64,000 nt of DNA, taken from Brachybacterium alimentarium. Its GTDB lineage: Bacteria; Actinomycetota; Actinomycetes; Actinomycetales; Dermabacteraceae. A program made the translations under genes and the position numbers. Positions within the stretch are counted from its first letter, which is position 1; every line of letters begins with the position of its first letter. Shown piece by piece: positions 26,824-34,523 of this stretch. The DNA is taken from positions 408,114 through 472,113 of the forward strand of contig NZ_NRGS01000005.1 of the NCBI RefSeq assembly GCF_002332425.1, given 5' to 3'. A model generated the notes under the pieces. It was not told the DNA's origin. It did no database searches and worked only from the letters and a program-made list of their open reading frames with translations.

Positions 26824-26886
26824 AGGCCTGGAGACGCGTGCCATCGCGCGAGTGACGTCCAACCGGCTGCGAGGGAGGAGACGCTG

Positions 26887-27867
26887 ATGCGTGATCCGCG
26901 TGATCTGTACCGCTTCGAATCCGCGGACGTCCTGGCGGCGGTCCCGCGCACCGGGCTGACCCTCGTGCACGCCCTGCCCGGACTGGTCGATGCCGGCAAC
27001 GCCTGCCGCATCGCGTCGACCTATCTGCGGGACGAACTGCGGCACCTGCGCCTGGTCAGCTTCGACATGGACGAGCTGTTGGACTATCGCGGGTCGCGCC
27101 CGCAGGCCGTCTTCGACGGGACCTCCTACGCGAGCGTCGACATCCCCGAGCTCACGCTCTCGCTCATGTACGACGAGTCGGACCGGCCGTTCCTCTTCCT
27201 CGACGGACCCGAGCCCGACCTCCAATGGCGCCGGCTCGCGGAGGCGCTCATCGACCTCGTCGAGTTCTTCGACGTCGAACGGGTGGTCGGGATGCAGGCC
27301 GTGCCGATGGCGGTGCCGCACACCCGACCGATCGGACTGTTCGCACATGCGAACGATCCCGATCTGCTCGGCCGACCGAATACGCGCCCGACGCCGGCTC
27401 CGGGCACGACGCTCGGATCGGACGAGGACGAGGACTCCGCGGAGATCGTGGTGCCCGCCGCTTTCGGTGCGCTGCTCGAGCTCCAGCTCGGCCGCGCCGA
27501 TCACGCGTCGATGGGCTACGCGGCGCAGATCCCTCACTACCTGACCCGGACCGACTTCCCGGCCGGGGCCCTCGCGCTCCTGCGCCGGGTCAGCGAGGCG
27601 GCGGGTCTGGACCTGCCGCTGGTGCATCTCGGCGATCTCACGGATGCGGCCACCGTCGCGCTGCAGGGCACCATCGCGCAGAACGCCGAGGTCGGCCAGA
27701 TCGTCAGCGCGCTCGAGGAGCAGTACGACTCGATGAACGAGGGAGCGGACGATTCCCCGCTGACGACCACGATGGATCTGCCCACCGCCGAGGAGCTGGG
27801 TGAGCACTTCGAGCGCTTCCTCGCCGATCACGACGGCGAGGGGCCCGGGGATGCGCCGCAGCTCTGA
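26887..27867 (+). CDS. PAC2 family protein
   Basis: A 326-residue protein of the PAC2 family, named after the eukaryotic proteasome assembly chaperone 2 and also found in most Actinobacteria. Family features are LVHALPGLVDAGNACRIASTYL near residues 24-45, the LVSFDMDELLDYRGSRP segment, LFLDGPEPDLQWRRLAEALIDLVEFFDVERVVGMQAVPMAVPHTRP, and a C-terminal helical part. The ATG follows the strong Shine-Dalgarno GAGGGAGGAG with six bases spacing. It is divergent from helD. Bacterial function is unknown; there are no proteasome genes in this window, so a link with protein degradation is only suggested by the family name. Confidence 0.85.
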   Translation: MRDPRDLYRFESADVLAAVPRTGLTLVHALPGLVDAGNACRIASTYLRDELRHLRLVSFDMDELLDYRGSRPQAVFDGTSYASVDIPELTLSLMYDESDRPFLFLDGPEPDLQWRRLAEALIDLVEFFDVERVVGMQAVPMAVPHTRPIGLFAHANDPDLLGRPNTRPTPAPGTTLGSDEDEDSAEIVVPAAFGALLELQLGRADHASMGYAAQIPHYLTRTDFPAGALALLRRVSEAAGLDLPLVHLGDLTDAATVALQGTIAQNAEVGQIVSALEEQYDSMNEGADDSPLTTTMDLPTAEELGEHFERFLADHDGEGPGDAPQL

Positions 27868-28176
27868 GCGACGTGGGCCGCTGGGGCTCGACGCGCGTCG
27901 CCATCAGGCGCTCTCGACGCGACCCTGCCGTGATCCGCGTCATGTCGTTACCTGTTCGTGACCGCCCGTCCGTCATCGCAGTGTGAACGAGGACACTGCT
28001 ATGACAGAATGGCGGTGTTGCGTAGTTGCAGGTCCGGTTGGACGGTCCGTCCCAGGTGCCTCGGCAGCTGGAAGACGGAATGCACGTCACGCCAACCGCT
28101 CCGGCGGGGACAGCTTCACGCGGCAGCGCGATCGCTTTTCCGCGATCGTTGATGGACGACACAGAAGGTGACAGGT
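27868..28176 (+). other. Long upstream region and leader of the cold-shock gene
   Basis: This gap of 309 bases precedes the cold-shock gene. A short open frame near 28001 (Trp/Arg/Cys-rich) has no codon bias or homology and is probably not a gene. A stable hairpin lies near the end and is listed separately. No clear promoter could be assigned. A long structured leader is typical of csp genes. Confidence 0.4.
28129..28148 (+). promoter_or_regulatory. Leader hairpin before the cold-shock gene
   Basis: CGATCGC pairs with GCGATCG across a TTTTCC loop, ending 28 bases before the start codon and just upstream of the Shine-Dalgarno AAGG. It could act in temperature-dependent translation as in other csp mRNAs, but this is inferred. 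Confidence 0.4.
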
Positions 28177-28380
28177 ATGGCACAGGGCTCGGTCAAGTGG
28201 TTCAACGCCGAAAAGGGCTTCGGATTCATCGAGATCGACGGAGGCGGCGCTGACGTCTTCGTGCATCACAGCAAGATCGACATGGACGGCTACCGCGCCC
28301 TCGACGAGGGTCAGCGCGTGGAGTTCGAGGTCACGCAGGGAGACAAGGGCCCGCAGGCCGAGCAGGTTCGTCCCCTCTGA
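28177..28380 (+). CDS. Cold-shock protein (CspA family)
   Basis: A 67-residue single-domain nucleic-acid chaperone that binds single-stranded RNA and DNA. The two RNA-binding motifs are KGFGFIEI (residues 13-20) and VFVHHS (residues 28-33), and the domain starts with [13 protein letters not shown]. The length is typical of bacterial Csp proteins. The ATG was chosen by the family start MAQGSVKWF and the AAGG about seven bases upstream; a longer frame starting at 28168 is not needed. It is monocistronic, with a long leader upstream and a strong hairpin terminator directly downstream. Confidence 0.95.
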   Translation: MAQGSVKWFNAEKGFGFIEIDGGGADVFVHHSKIDMDGYRALDEGQRVEFEVTQGDKGPQAEQVRPL

Positions 28381-28400
28381 TCGACGACTTCGTCAATCTC

Positions 28401-28438
28401 ACGGACCGGTCAGGAGCGTCAGCTCCTGGCCGGTCCGT
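28401..28438 (+). terminator. Hairpin terminator of the cold-shock gene
   Basis: A 17-bp stem (28401-28417 with 28422-28438, one G-T pair) with the four-base loop GTCA starts 20 bases after the csp stop. It may also terminate the convergent spermidine-synthase-like gene. Confidence 0.8.
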
Positions 28439-28531
28439 CGTCGTACGGGGAGGTGTCGACCGACGCGATGCCGGTGGGACGGTGCGGGAGGCTGTCGGAG
28501 CTGGAGCTGGAGGTTGTCGCCGTTGCCGAGC

Positions 28532-29380
28532 TCAGCCGCCGAGCACTCGTCCTGCCCTCGCGAGCGCCTGGACCTGCGTGCTCCGGGCGAGGCGCACGGA
28601 GACGGCATCCGAGCGCAGGTCGCGGTCGATGCCCTCGGGCAGCGGACGGTCCGAGGCCAGGAGCACGCAGTTGCCCCGTCGTTTGCCGGACAGGTGGGCA
28701 GGCTCGGCGATCACGCCGACGTGCGCGAAGACCGCACTGAGCGTCGCGACTTCGTCAGCCATGAGTCCGGTTCCGGGAGGGGCCGCGCAGTTGGCGAGGT
28801 AGAGGCCCCCAGGCTTCAGCACCCGGGCCGCATGCTCGGCGGCCGACCGCGTGATCAGTTCCGGCGGCGTCAGCGACCCCGAGAACACATCGCGCACCAG
28901 GACGTCGAACCGATCGTCGCGCCAGGAGACCAGGGCGCTGAGAGCGTCCTCGATCCGCAGCCGAAGCTGAGGGGACCGAGGCAGATCGAACCAGCCGCGC
29001 ACTGAATCGGCCAGGAGCTCATCGAGCTCGACCACGATCTGCCGGGAACGGGGGCGCCGGGCAGCGATCGCCCGGGGCAGCGAACAGCCCCCACCGCCCA
29101 GATGCGCGAGCTGCGCGCCGGATCCCGTGTCCCGGGGCGTCGCATCGGCATCGATGCCGAGATGCTGATCGATCGCGATCAGCATCCATCGCATGTACTC
29201 GAAGACGAGATGCTCCGGATCCGGATGCAGGTGCGAGGACGGCACCCCGTTGACGTCGAGCAGCACGGAACCGTCGTTCTCCAGGGTGAGACGTGCGGTA
29301 CCGGTGGAGATCGGGATGTGGACGTCGAGCGGACCGAGGTGCTCGAAAGGGGCGTGGCGCGCACGCTCGCGGCGGGACAT
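28532..29380 (-). CDS. Spermidine-synthase-like Rossmann-fold protein
   Basis: A 282-residue cytoplasmic protein with the class I methyltransferase/spermidine-synthase fold. Motif I is LAHLGGGGCSLPRAIAAR, the acidic post-I region is IVVELDELL, and the region equivalent to the aminopropyltransferase acidic loop reads LVRDVFSGSLTP. The canonical GGGDGG and the D-x-x-D catalytic pair of true spermidine synthases are altered, so polyamine synthesis is doubtful. Homologues of this type are common in Actinobacteria and annotated as fused MFS/spermidine synthase-like or methyltransferase-like. There are no membrane segments here. It appears leaderless, with TAGAGT six bases before its ATG. Confidence 0.75.
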   Translation of the reverse strand: MSRRERARHAPFEHLGPLDVHIPISTGTARLTLENDGSVLLDVNGVPSSHLHPDPEHLVFEYMRWMLIAIDQHLGIDADATPRDTGSGAQLAHLGGGGCSLPRAIAARRPRSRQIVVELDELLADSVRGWFDLPRSPQLRLRIEDALSALVSWRDDRFDVLVRDVFSGSLTPPELITRSAAEHAARVLKPGGLYLANCAAPPGTGLMADEVATLSAVFAHVGVIAEPAHLSGKRRGNCVLLASDRPLPEGIDRDLRSDAVSVRLARSTQVQALARAGRVLGG

Positions 29381-29386
29381 CCGCCC

Positions 29387-29392
29387 ACTCTA
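29387..29392 (-). promoter_or_regulatory. -10 box for leaderless spermidine-synthase-like gene
   Basis: On the minus strand TAGAGT is followed by six bases and the ATG at 29380, with no Shine-Dalgarno. Confidence 0.5.
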
Positions 29393-29617
29393 GGAGACGG
29401 CACGCTCCCTCCGCGCCCGATGACCGCCCTCTGCGGCCGGGGCACCTACCTGGGCGTCCGTCGACACGGACCCGAGTCGGCCACCGTTCCTCCCCAGGCC
29501 CCACTCGTCCACCACGGCCACCGCGGCCCGTCGTCTGTCAGTGCCGGGTCCTACGGTTCATGAACCAGGCAGGGAGGACCCGAGGCCCGCCGCGGAGATC
29601 GGACAGGAGGAGCAGCG

Positions 29618-30100
29618 ATGAACACCACCACATCCCGCCACCGGGGGAGCGCCGCCTCGCTGCCCGCTGACGCCCGCAGCATCCGCCTGCGTCTGGCGCA
29701 TCTGGATCAGGACCAGGCCGATCTCGAGCGCGCCCGCCAACTGCTCCAGCTCGGCCGAGCCTCCCTCGAGGACGACCCCCGTGAGGCGTTCGAGCTGGTG
29801 CACCGCGCCGCCCTGCGCGGCGCGGGCATCCTGGTGGCCCGCGCGAACCGCGATCGCCGTCGGAAGCTGCCGCTGAACGTGTGGACCGCATTGGAAAGGC
29901 TCGACGAGGAGGACGCACGTCGCGCACTCGAGCTCGCGCCGTTCGTGACGGAGCGCGGGAGGTTGGACCGTGACAGCACGGCGCAGCCCGATCCGCACCT
30001 GCTGCAGCACCACATCGAGCAGACCGCGCAGCACCTCCAGAGCGTCTCCGAGAGGGTGCTCAGCGACCTGCCAGATTCCATGACTGCGCTGGCGGGCTGA
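29618..30100 (+). CDS. SAV_6107-type HEPN protein
   Basis: A 160-residue all-helical protein resembling the actinobacterial SAV_6107 HEPN family. The core begins ERARQLLQLGRASLEDDPREAFELVHRAALRGAGILVARANRDRRRKLPLNVWTALERL (about residues 37-95), followed by a helix-rich tail. HEPN domains often act as RNases with an Rx4-6H motif; no clear Rx4-6H is visible here, so catalysis is unproven. Its ATG follows a strong Shine-Dalgarno (GGAGGAG, about seven bases). SAV_6107-type genes are often found beside dinB, as here, where dinB starts 213 bases downstream, but no functional link is known. Confidence 0.7.
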   Translation: MNTTTSRHRGSAASLPADARSIRLRLAHLDQDQADLERARQLLQLGRASLEDDPREAFELVHRAALRGAGILVARANRDRRRKLPLNVWTALERLDEEDARRALELAPFVTERGRLDRDSTAQPDPHLLQHHIEQTAQHLQSVSERVLSDLPDSMTALAG

Positions 30101-30282
30101 TTCCGAGAATTCCGCGGATTCCGGAGGCTCCGCGGATTTCGAGGGTTCCGACGGCCCGACACCCGAGCTCCCCGCCGGGCGAGCCCGCCCGCACGACCCT
30201 TGCCTCGGATGCCGCGGAGTCCGGCCACGAACAGTTCTCATGGGCCCGGCGGTGCAGCCCGAGGGCCTGCGGAGGGGCCGAG

Positions 30283-30288
30283 TACAGT
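30283..30288 (+). promoter_or_regulatory. Candidate -10 box of dinB
   Basis: TACAGT predicts a start near 30295 and a leader of about 19 bases containing AGGAGGT before the GTG. No LexA box is present. Confidence 0.45.
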
Positions 30289-30313
30289 GCGGCTCGGAGC
30301 AGAAGGAGGTCCC

Positions 30314-31549
30314 GTGGGAGCCGACGGCGGGTCGCAGGAGCAGGTGGAGATCCCCGGGATCCTCCATCTGGACATGGACGCCTTCTTCGCCTCGGTGGAG
30401 ATCCGTGACGACCCGAGCCTGCGAGGACTTCCCGTCGTCGTCGGCGGCGCCGGCGCACGCGGAGTCGTGGCCGCCGCCAGCTATCCGGCCCGGACGCGCG
30501 GCATCCGCTCGGCGATGCCGATGGCGACTGCCCGGCGTCTCGCCCCGGATCTCCTCATCGTCCCCCCGCGCGGTGACCACTACCGGATGATCTCGGCGCA
30601 GGTGATGACGATCCTGAACTCCGTCGTCGCGGACGTCGAACAGCTCAGCATCGACGAGGCCTTCCTCGACGTCCGCGGGGCCCGTCGGCTCTTCGGGGAA
30701 CCGGAGCAGATCGCCGCTCTGCTGCGCCGGCGAATCCGCGACGAGCTTGGACTTCCCAGCTCAGTGGGGGGATCGGTCTCTCGCGCCGTGGCCAAGATCG
30801 CCTCCGCGCACGCGAAGCCCGACGGGCAGCTGATCGTCCCGGCGGCCGGCACCGCGGAGTTCCTGGCTCCGCTGCCCGTCTCCGCTGTGTCCGGGATCGG
30901 CCCCAAGGCCGTCGCCGCGCTGGAGAAGATCGGGGTGCACCGGATCGGGGAGATCCGTGACATCCCGCCGAATGCGCTGGCGCGGGTGCTCGGTCCTCGT
31001 GCTCCGGAGATCCGTCGGCTCGCTGAGGGCAGCGATCGCACAGGGCTGGGACGTCAGGTGCGCGAGAGGTCGCTGGGGACCGAGCGCACCTGGGACGAGG
31101 ACCTCACGGACGGCGACGAGGTGCGTCGCCGAATCACGATGATGGCCGACGACGTCGCTCGGCAGCTGCGCCAGGAGGGGACCGTCGCACGCACTGTCGT
31201 GCTCAAGCTGCGCAGCCCTGACGGCACCACCATCACTCGTTCCTCGACGCTGGACCAGCCCACCGCGAGCGGGGAGCGTCTGCGGGAGCACGTGGTCGCA
31301 CTGTGGGAGCGCGAGCGGCATCGGCTGCGACGGATCCGTCTCGCCGGAGTGCGCGTCACCCATCTCGAGTCCTCGGGCACCGCGCCGGTCCAGCACGAGC
31401 TGGCTTCGCGCTCGACGCTGTGGAGGGATCTGGAGACGGCGATGGACCAGGCGACGAGTCGTTTCGGCGCCGCGAGCCTCAGCCGCGGCTCCACCCTGGG
31501 CCCGGCGTCCGACGGGGCCCAGCGCACGGAAGACCCTGATGGTCGCTGA
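30314..31549 (+). CDS. dinB: DNA polymerase IV (Y family)
   Basis: A 411-residue translesion polymerase. The metal-binding catalytic residues are D20 in LDMDAFFASVE and D114-E115 in SIDEAFLD. The finger and palm signature VVGGAGARGVVAAASYPART, the helix-hairpin-helix VSGIGPKAVAALEKIG and a little-finger domain (KLRSPDGTTITRSSTL) follow. GTG 30314 was chosen because the perfect Shine-Dalgarno AGGAGGT lies 5 to 10 bases upstream and the enzyme has normal length; the frame is open upstream to 30200. The C-terminus lacks an evident beta-clamp motif of the QL(S/D)LF type. No SOS box lies upstream, so damage control through LexA is unsupported. Confidence 0.93.
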   Translation: MGADGGSQEQVEIPGILHLDMDAFFASVEIRDDPSLRGLPVVVGGAGARGVVAAASYPARTRGIRSAMPMATARRLAPDLLIVPPRGDHYRMISAQVMTILNSVVADVEQLSIDEAFLDVRGARRLFGEPEQIAALLRRRIRDELGLPSSVGGSVSRAVAKIASAHAKPDGQLIVPAAGTAEFLAPLPVSAVSGIGPKAVAALEKIGVHRIGEIRDIPPNALARVLGPRAPEIRRLAEGSDRTGLGRQVRERSLGTERTWDEDLTDGDEVRRRITMMADDVARQLRQEGTVARTVVLKLRSPDGTTITRSSTLDQPTASGERLREHVVALWERERHRLRRIRLAGVRVTHLESSGTAPVQHELASRSTLWRDLETAMDQATSRFGAASLSRGSTLGPASDGAQRTEDPDGR

Positions 31550-31715
31550 CCGCCACGATCGCCGCTGAGCATCGCGGGGGTCCCCGCGTGAGACGGGGTG
31601 AGACAGAGCGTGGAGAGCCGCCGTCGCACGGTCGGGGCATCGTGTCCGGTGCGCTGCGCGGGGCGTTCGACGTGATGCTCTCCCCGGAGTGTTCCCATTC
31701 CCCAGGAACTGGCTC

Positions 31716-31721
31716 TAAACT
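31716..31721 (+). promoter_or_regulatory. Candidate -10 box of the DUF3040 gene
   Basis: TAAACT gives a start near 31728 and an 80-base leader. No clear -35. Confidence 0.4.
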
Positions 31722-31808
31722 GGGTGAACCGCCGATGAGGGCAACGGAACTCGATCGGTGGTCGGGCGCCGGTAGGGCGCGTGAGGACCGGGGACAAGGA
31801 GCGGGACC

Positions 31809-32207
31809 ATGCCGCTGTCTGAACACGAGCAGAAGATGCTCGACGAGATGGAACGTCAGCTGTTCGCCGACGATCCGCACCTCGCACGAGCTTTCGCGCC
31901 GACGAAGAACTCGCGGCGCAGTGGTCGTCGGGTCATCATCGGCCTCGGGGGAGTCCTCGTGTGCCTTGGTGTCCTCGTGCTGGCCGTCTCGCTGCCGGCC
32001 GTCTGGCTGGGGGTCATCGCCTTCCTGGGGATGCTCGCCGGCGCGGTGTACGCAGTGACCACTCCGAACTCCTCCTCGCAGGAGGGGCCGGACGACGGCG
32101 GCGGGGGCACGGGTCCCAGTGCGCCGCGCGACGACAACGGCGGGACGTTCATGCGCAAGCTCGAGCAGCGCTGGGAGAAGCGCTCCGGGGACGACCCCCG
32201 GCGCTGA
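31809..32207 (+). CDS. DUF3040 membrane protein
   Basis: A 132-residue membrane protein of unknown function, common in Actinobacteria just upstream of the mraZ-led division cluster. The N-terminus MPLSEHEQKMLDEMERQLFADDPHLARAF is the family hallmark. Two hydrophobic segments (about residues 42-62 and 64-84) span the membrane. A Gly/Asp/Ser-rich linker and a basic terminal helix follow. The ATG has GGAGCGGG upstream. A hairpin terminator 39 bases after the stop suggests a single-gene transcript separated from mraZ. The role is unknown; the location suggests division or envelope involvement, which is inference. Confidence 0.85.
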   Translation: MPLSEHEQKMLDEMERQLFADDPHLARAFAPTKNSRRSGRRVIIGLGGVLVCLGVLVLAVSLPAVWLGVIAFLGMLAGAVYAVTTPNSSSQEGPDDGGGGTGPSAPRDDNGGTFMRKLEQRWEKRSGDDPRR

Positions 32208-32245
32208 CGCGACGCGGCAGCCTCCCTCTCCCGCCTACGAACACC

Positions 32246-32274
32246 GAAGCCCCGGCTCAGAGAGCCGGGGCTTC
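32246..32274 (+). terminator. Terminator hairpin of the DUF3040 gene
   Basis: A perfect 13-bp stem (32246-32258 with 32262-32274) with a three-base loop (AGA), 39 bases after the DUF3040 stop. Confidence 0.85.
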
Positions 32275-32350
32275 TGCATGTCGTCCTGCTCCTCGTGGAC
32301 GTCGCTTCCGTCGGCCCTGGGCGCAGCGGCCCTCGGGCCCCGGCGGCCGC

Positions 32351-32418
32351 GCCCGGTGATCCCCAGTCGCCTTCGCCGACTCGGGCCCGGTGATCCCCAG
32401 TCGCCTTCGCCGACTCGG
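32351..32418. repeat. 34-bp tandem repeat, two copies plus partial third
   Basis: Two exact 34-bp copies (32351-32384 and 32385-32418), beginning GCCCGGTGATCCCCAG and ending CGACTCGG. A partial third copy (CCCGGTG) follows at 32419. It lies in the non-coding DNA before mraZ. Confidence 0.9.
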
Positions 32419-32816
32419 CCCGGTGCCCTCTGTGCCCTCCGGGGCCGTGTTCCGACCATGCGGTCAGGCCCCGACTTCTCCGAGGATCGCACGACGACGT
32501 CCTCGCAGGAGCTCCGGCAGGCCCGTCACGGCGGCCCGGGCTGTCGTGATCCGCTCCATTCCCCACTTCGCTCCACGCGGGCCCTCCCTTTCGCTCCACT
32601 TGCACTCCGGCAGCACCTCGCCTGAGCAGCAAGGGGCTCTGACCTGCTCACATGCTGTCTGGTCATCGATGGTGCGCAGCGGGAACAGCCCTGTCGGAGC
32701 GCTGTGCAGAGGCCGGATCGACGCGCCGCACGCAGATTCCCTCCACCTCCCTCCCCGCCGTTGACCTGCAGTGACGTACGGCATGCGGGGCAGATCGGGG
32801 GAATCAGTAGTGAAAG

Positions 32817-32852
32817 GTGGGGAGTAGTGGGGTAAAGTGGGGCGCGTTGGGA
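32817..32852 (+). promoter_or_regulatory. MraZ operator (direct repeats) with embedded -10
   Basis: GTGGGG occurs at 32817, 32827 and 32837 with exact 10-base spacing, and a fourth degenerate copy (TTGGGA) follows at 32847. Such repeats match the MraZ-binding repeats (GTGG[AT]G-like) described in E. coli. The -10 TAAAGT (32833-32838) lies among them, giving a start near 32845 and self-repression by MraZ. Confidence 0.75.
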
Positions 32853-32899
32853 GGAGATGGTTTCCAGTCGCGAGTCTCGGCGAGTGAAGGAGGGCCTGG

Positions 32900-33331
32900 A
32901 TGTTCCTCGGCACCTTCACGCCCAAGCTCGACGACAAGGGGCGCCTGATCTTCCCGGCGAAGTTCCGTGACGAGCTCGCTTCGGGACTGGTCATGACTCG
33001 TGGGCAGGAGCACTGCATCGCCGTGTATCCGCTCGCCGAGTTCCGCCAGAAGCTCGAGGAGGCCCGTCGGGCGCCCACCACCGATCGGCGCACACGCGAC
33101 TACCTGCGCGTGCTGCTCTCCGGCGCGGAGGACGTCATCCCGGACAAGCAGGGCCGCATCACCATTCCGGGCCATCTGCGTGGATACGCGGATCTGGACC
33201 GGGAGTGCGCCGTCATCGGCGCACTGGACCGGCTCGAGATCTGGTCGCTCCCGGCTTGGGAGACCTATCTCGAACAGAAGGAGGAGGGCTTCGCCGAGAC
33301 CTCCGAGGAGGTGGTCCCGGGCCTGTTCTGA
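32900..33331 (+). CDS. mraZ: Division/cell-wall cluster regulator MraZ
   Basis: A 143-residue DNA-binding protein with two SpoVT/AbrB-like halves that represses the dcw operon in E. coli. The first half starts [26 protein letters not shown] and the second contains [20 protein letters not shown] with the D-x-x-G-R-I pattern in both. The length matches the family. The ATG follows GAAGGAGGG. The direct-repeat operator lies 48 to 83 bases upstream, so it probably controls its own transcript and the downstream cluster. A large hairpin region separates it from rsmH. Confidence 0.95.
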   Translation: MFLGTFTPKLDDKGRLIFPAKFRDELASGLVMTRGQEHCIAVYPLAEFRQKLEEARRAPTTDRRTRDYLRVLLSGAEDVIPDKQGRITIPGHLRGYADLDRECAVIGALDRLEIWSLPAWETYLEQKEEGFAETSEEVVPGLF

Positions 33332-33349
33332 GCTCGGCTCGACGGATCT

Positions 33350-33435
33350 CCGTCCTGTGAGACCTCTCGTCGTTCCCGCCCCGATGCAACTTCCCCGGTG
33401 GCGGGTCGGGAACGACGAGGAATCTGGCAGGACGG
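33350..33435 (+). other. Nested hairpin between mraZ and rsmH
   Basis: An outer 8-bp stem (33350-33357 with 33428-33435) encloses a perfect 13-bp stem (33366-33378 with 33407-33419) and a 28-base terminal loop that can pair further. It could be an attenuator, a processing site or a terminator. No downstream U tract is present. Confidence 0.6.
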
Positions 33436-33526
33436 CACCGCGACCAGAAGGCGGAGCCGGCAGGACCCCACCGATCGGGACGACCGATCAGAACGAACAG
33501 CACACGAACCACCCAGGGGAGGCGAC

Positions 33527-34522
33527 ATGGATCCGACGCAGCACGACCGGCCGGCAGAGGATCGGCATGTGCCCGTCCTCCTCGGCACCTCCGTCGAGCT
33601 GCTCGCCCCGGCACTCCAGGAGCCGGGATCGATCTACGTCGACGCGACACTCGGCATGGGGGGTCACGCCACCGCCGTGCTGCGTGCCGCACCTCAGGCT
33701 CGCCTGGTCGGCATCGACCGCGACAGCGCTGCGCTCGAGCTGGCACGGGAGCGCCTGGACCGCGAGGGCGTCGGCGATCGCGTCACTCTGGTCCACGCGA
33801 CCTACGACGAGATCCCCGAGGTGCTCGAGGAGCTCGGCCTGCCCGGCGCGCACGGCGTGATGATGGACCTCGGTCTGTCGAGCTTCCAGATCGACACCGC
33901 CGACCGCGGCTTCTCCTACTCCGTGGACGCCCCGTTGGACATGCGCATGGACACCGCCTCGGGCGGGCCCACCGCCGCGGACCTTCTGCGGGACCTGCCG
34001 GAGGCGGAGATCTCCCGCATCCTCCACGACCTCGGTGACGAGCGCTTCGCCCGTCGGATCGCCCGCCGCATCGTCGCGCAGCGCGAGACCGTCCCGCTGA
34101 CCCGCAGCGGCGAGCTCGTTGCGCTGCTGGACTCGGCGATCCCGAACTCCTCGAAGGCGAGCGGCGGGCATCCCGCCAAGCGGACCTTCCAGGCTCTGCG
34201 GATCGCCGTCAACGAGGAGCTCGAGATCCTCGCCTCCGCGATCGAGTCGGCCCTCGACTGCCTGCACGTGGGCGGCCGCATCGTCGTGGAGTCCTACCAC
34301 TCCGGCGAGGACCGTCTGGTCAAGACCGCGTTCGCCCGCCGCACCAGATCCTCGGCGCCTCCGGGACTGCCGGTCGAGCTCGAGGAGCACAAGCCGACGT
34401 TCTCCCCGATCGTCCGCGGCGCCCTGCAGGCCGACGAGGCAGAGCGGGGCACCAACACCCGCGCCGCCTCGGTCCGCCTGCGCGCCCTGACCCGTACCCG
34501 ACTCGCCGAGAGAGCTCACTGA
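33527..34522 (+). CDS. rsmH: 16S rRNA (cytosine-1402-N4)-methyltransferase
   Basis: A 331-residue SAM methyltransferase that N4-methylates C1402 of 16S rRNA in the ribosomal P site. Diagnostic elements are RHVPVLLGTSVELLAP at the N-terminus, YVDATLGMGGH (SAM motif I), the MMDLGLSSFQIDTADRGFSY catalytic segment, KRTFQALRIAVNEEL and the C-terminal SYHSGEDRLVK. The ATG is preceded by GGGGAGG; the frame is open upstream into the hairpin region and is rejected there. It lies in the dcw order mraZ-rsmH-ftsL-ftsI, with the ftsL start one base after its stop. Confidence 0.96.
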   Translation: MDPTQHDRPAEDRHVPVLLGTSVELLAPALQEPGSIYVDATLGMGGHATAVLRAAPQARLVGIDRDSAALELARERLDREGVGDRVTLVHATYDEIPEVLEELGLPGAHGVMMDLGLSSFQIDTADRGFSYSVDAPLDMRMDTASGGPTAADLLRDLPEAEISRILHDLGDERFARRIARRIVAQRETVPLTRSGELVALLDSAIPNSSKASGGHPAKRTFQALRIAVNEELEILASAIESALDCLHVGGRIVVESYHSGEDRLVKTAFARRTRSSAPPGLPVELEEHKPTFSPIVRGALQADEAERGTNTRAASVRLRALTRTRLAERAH

Positions 34523-34523
34523 G

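Larger units (their letters stand above)
32208..32899 (+). other. Non-coding region between DUF3040 and mraZ
   Basis: Nearly 700 bases without a convincing gene. It holds a terminator, a 34-bp tandem repeat and the MraZ operator/promoter, each listed. Open frames on either strand here lack family similarity and overlap these elements. Between about 32420 and 32800 I see nothing that can be named. Confidence 0.6.

Noticed and set aside
26734-26886. Rifamycin-associated element upstream of HelD
   Set aside because: The GGGGCTTGCGACAAGCCCC-type palindrome known upstream of some helR genes is not present.
26734-27831. N-terminal extension of the HelD frame
   Set aside because: It runs antisense to the PAC2 gene and has no HelD similarity; the GTG at 26733 has a Shine-Dalgarno and gives the usual length.
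27983-28171. Small open frames before the cold-shock gene
   Set aside because: They lack codon bias, conserved residues and a good ribosome binding site, and they lie in the presumed leader.
30231-30239. GAACAGTTC before dinB as a LexA box
   Set aside because: The half-sites are separated by one base, whereas the LexA operator in this window needs four.
32464-33093. Minus-strand open frame across the mraZ promoter
   Set aside because: It overlaps the MraZ operator and the start of mraZ and has no family similarity.
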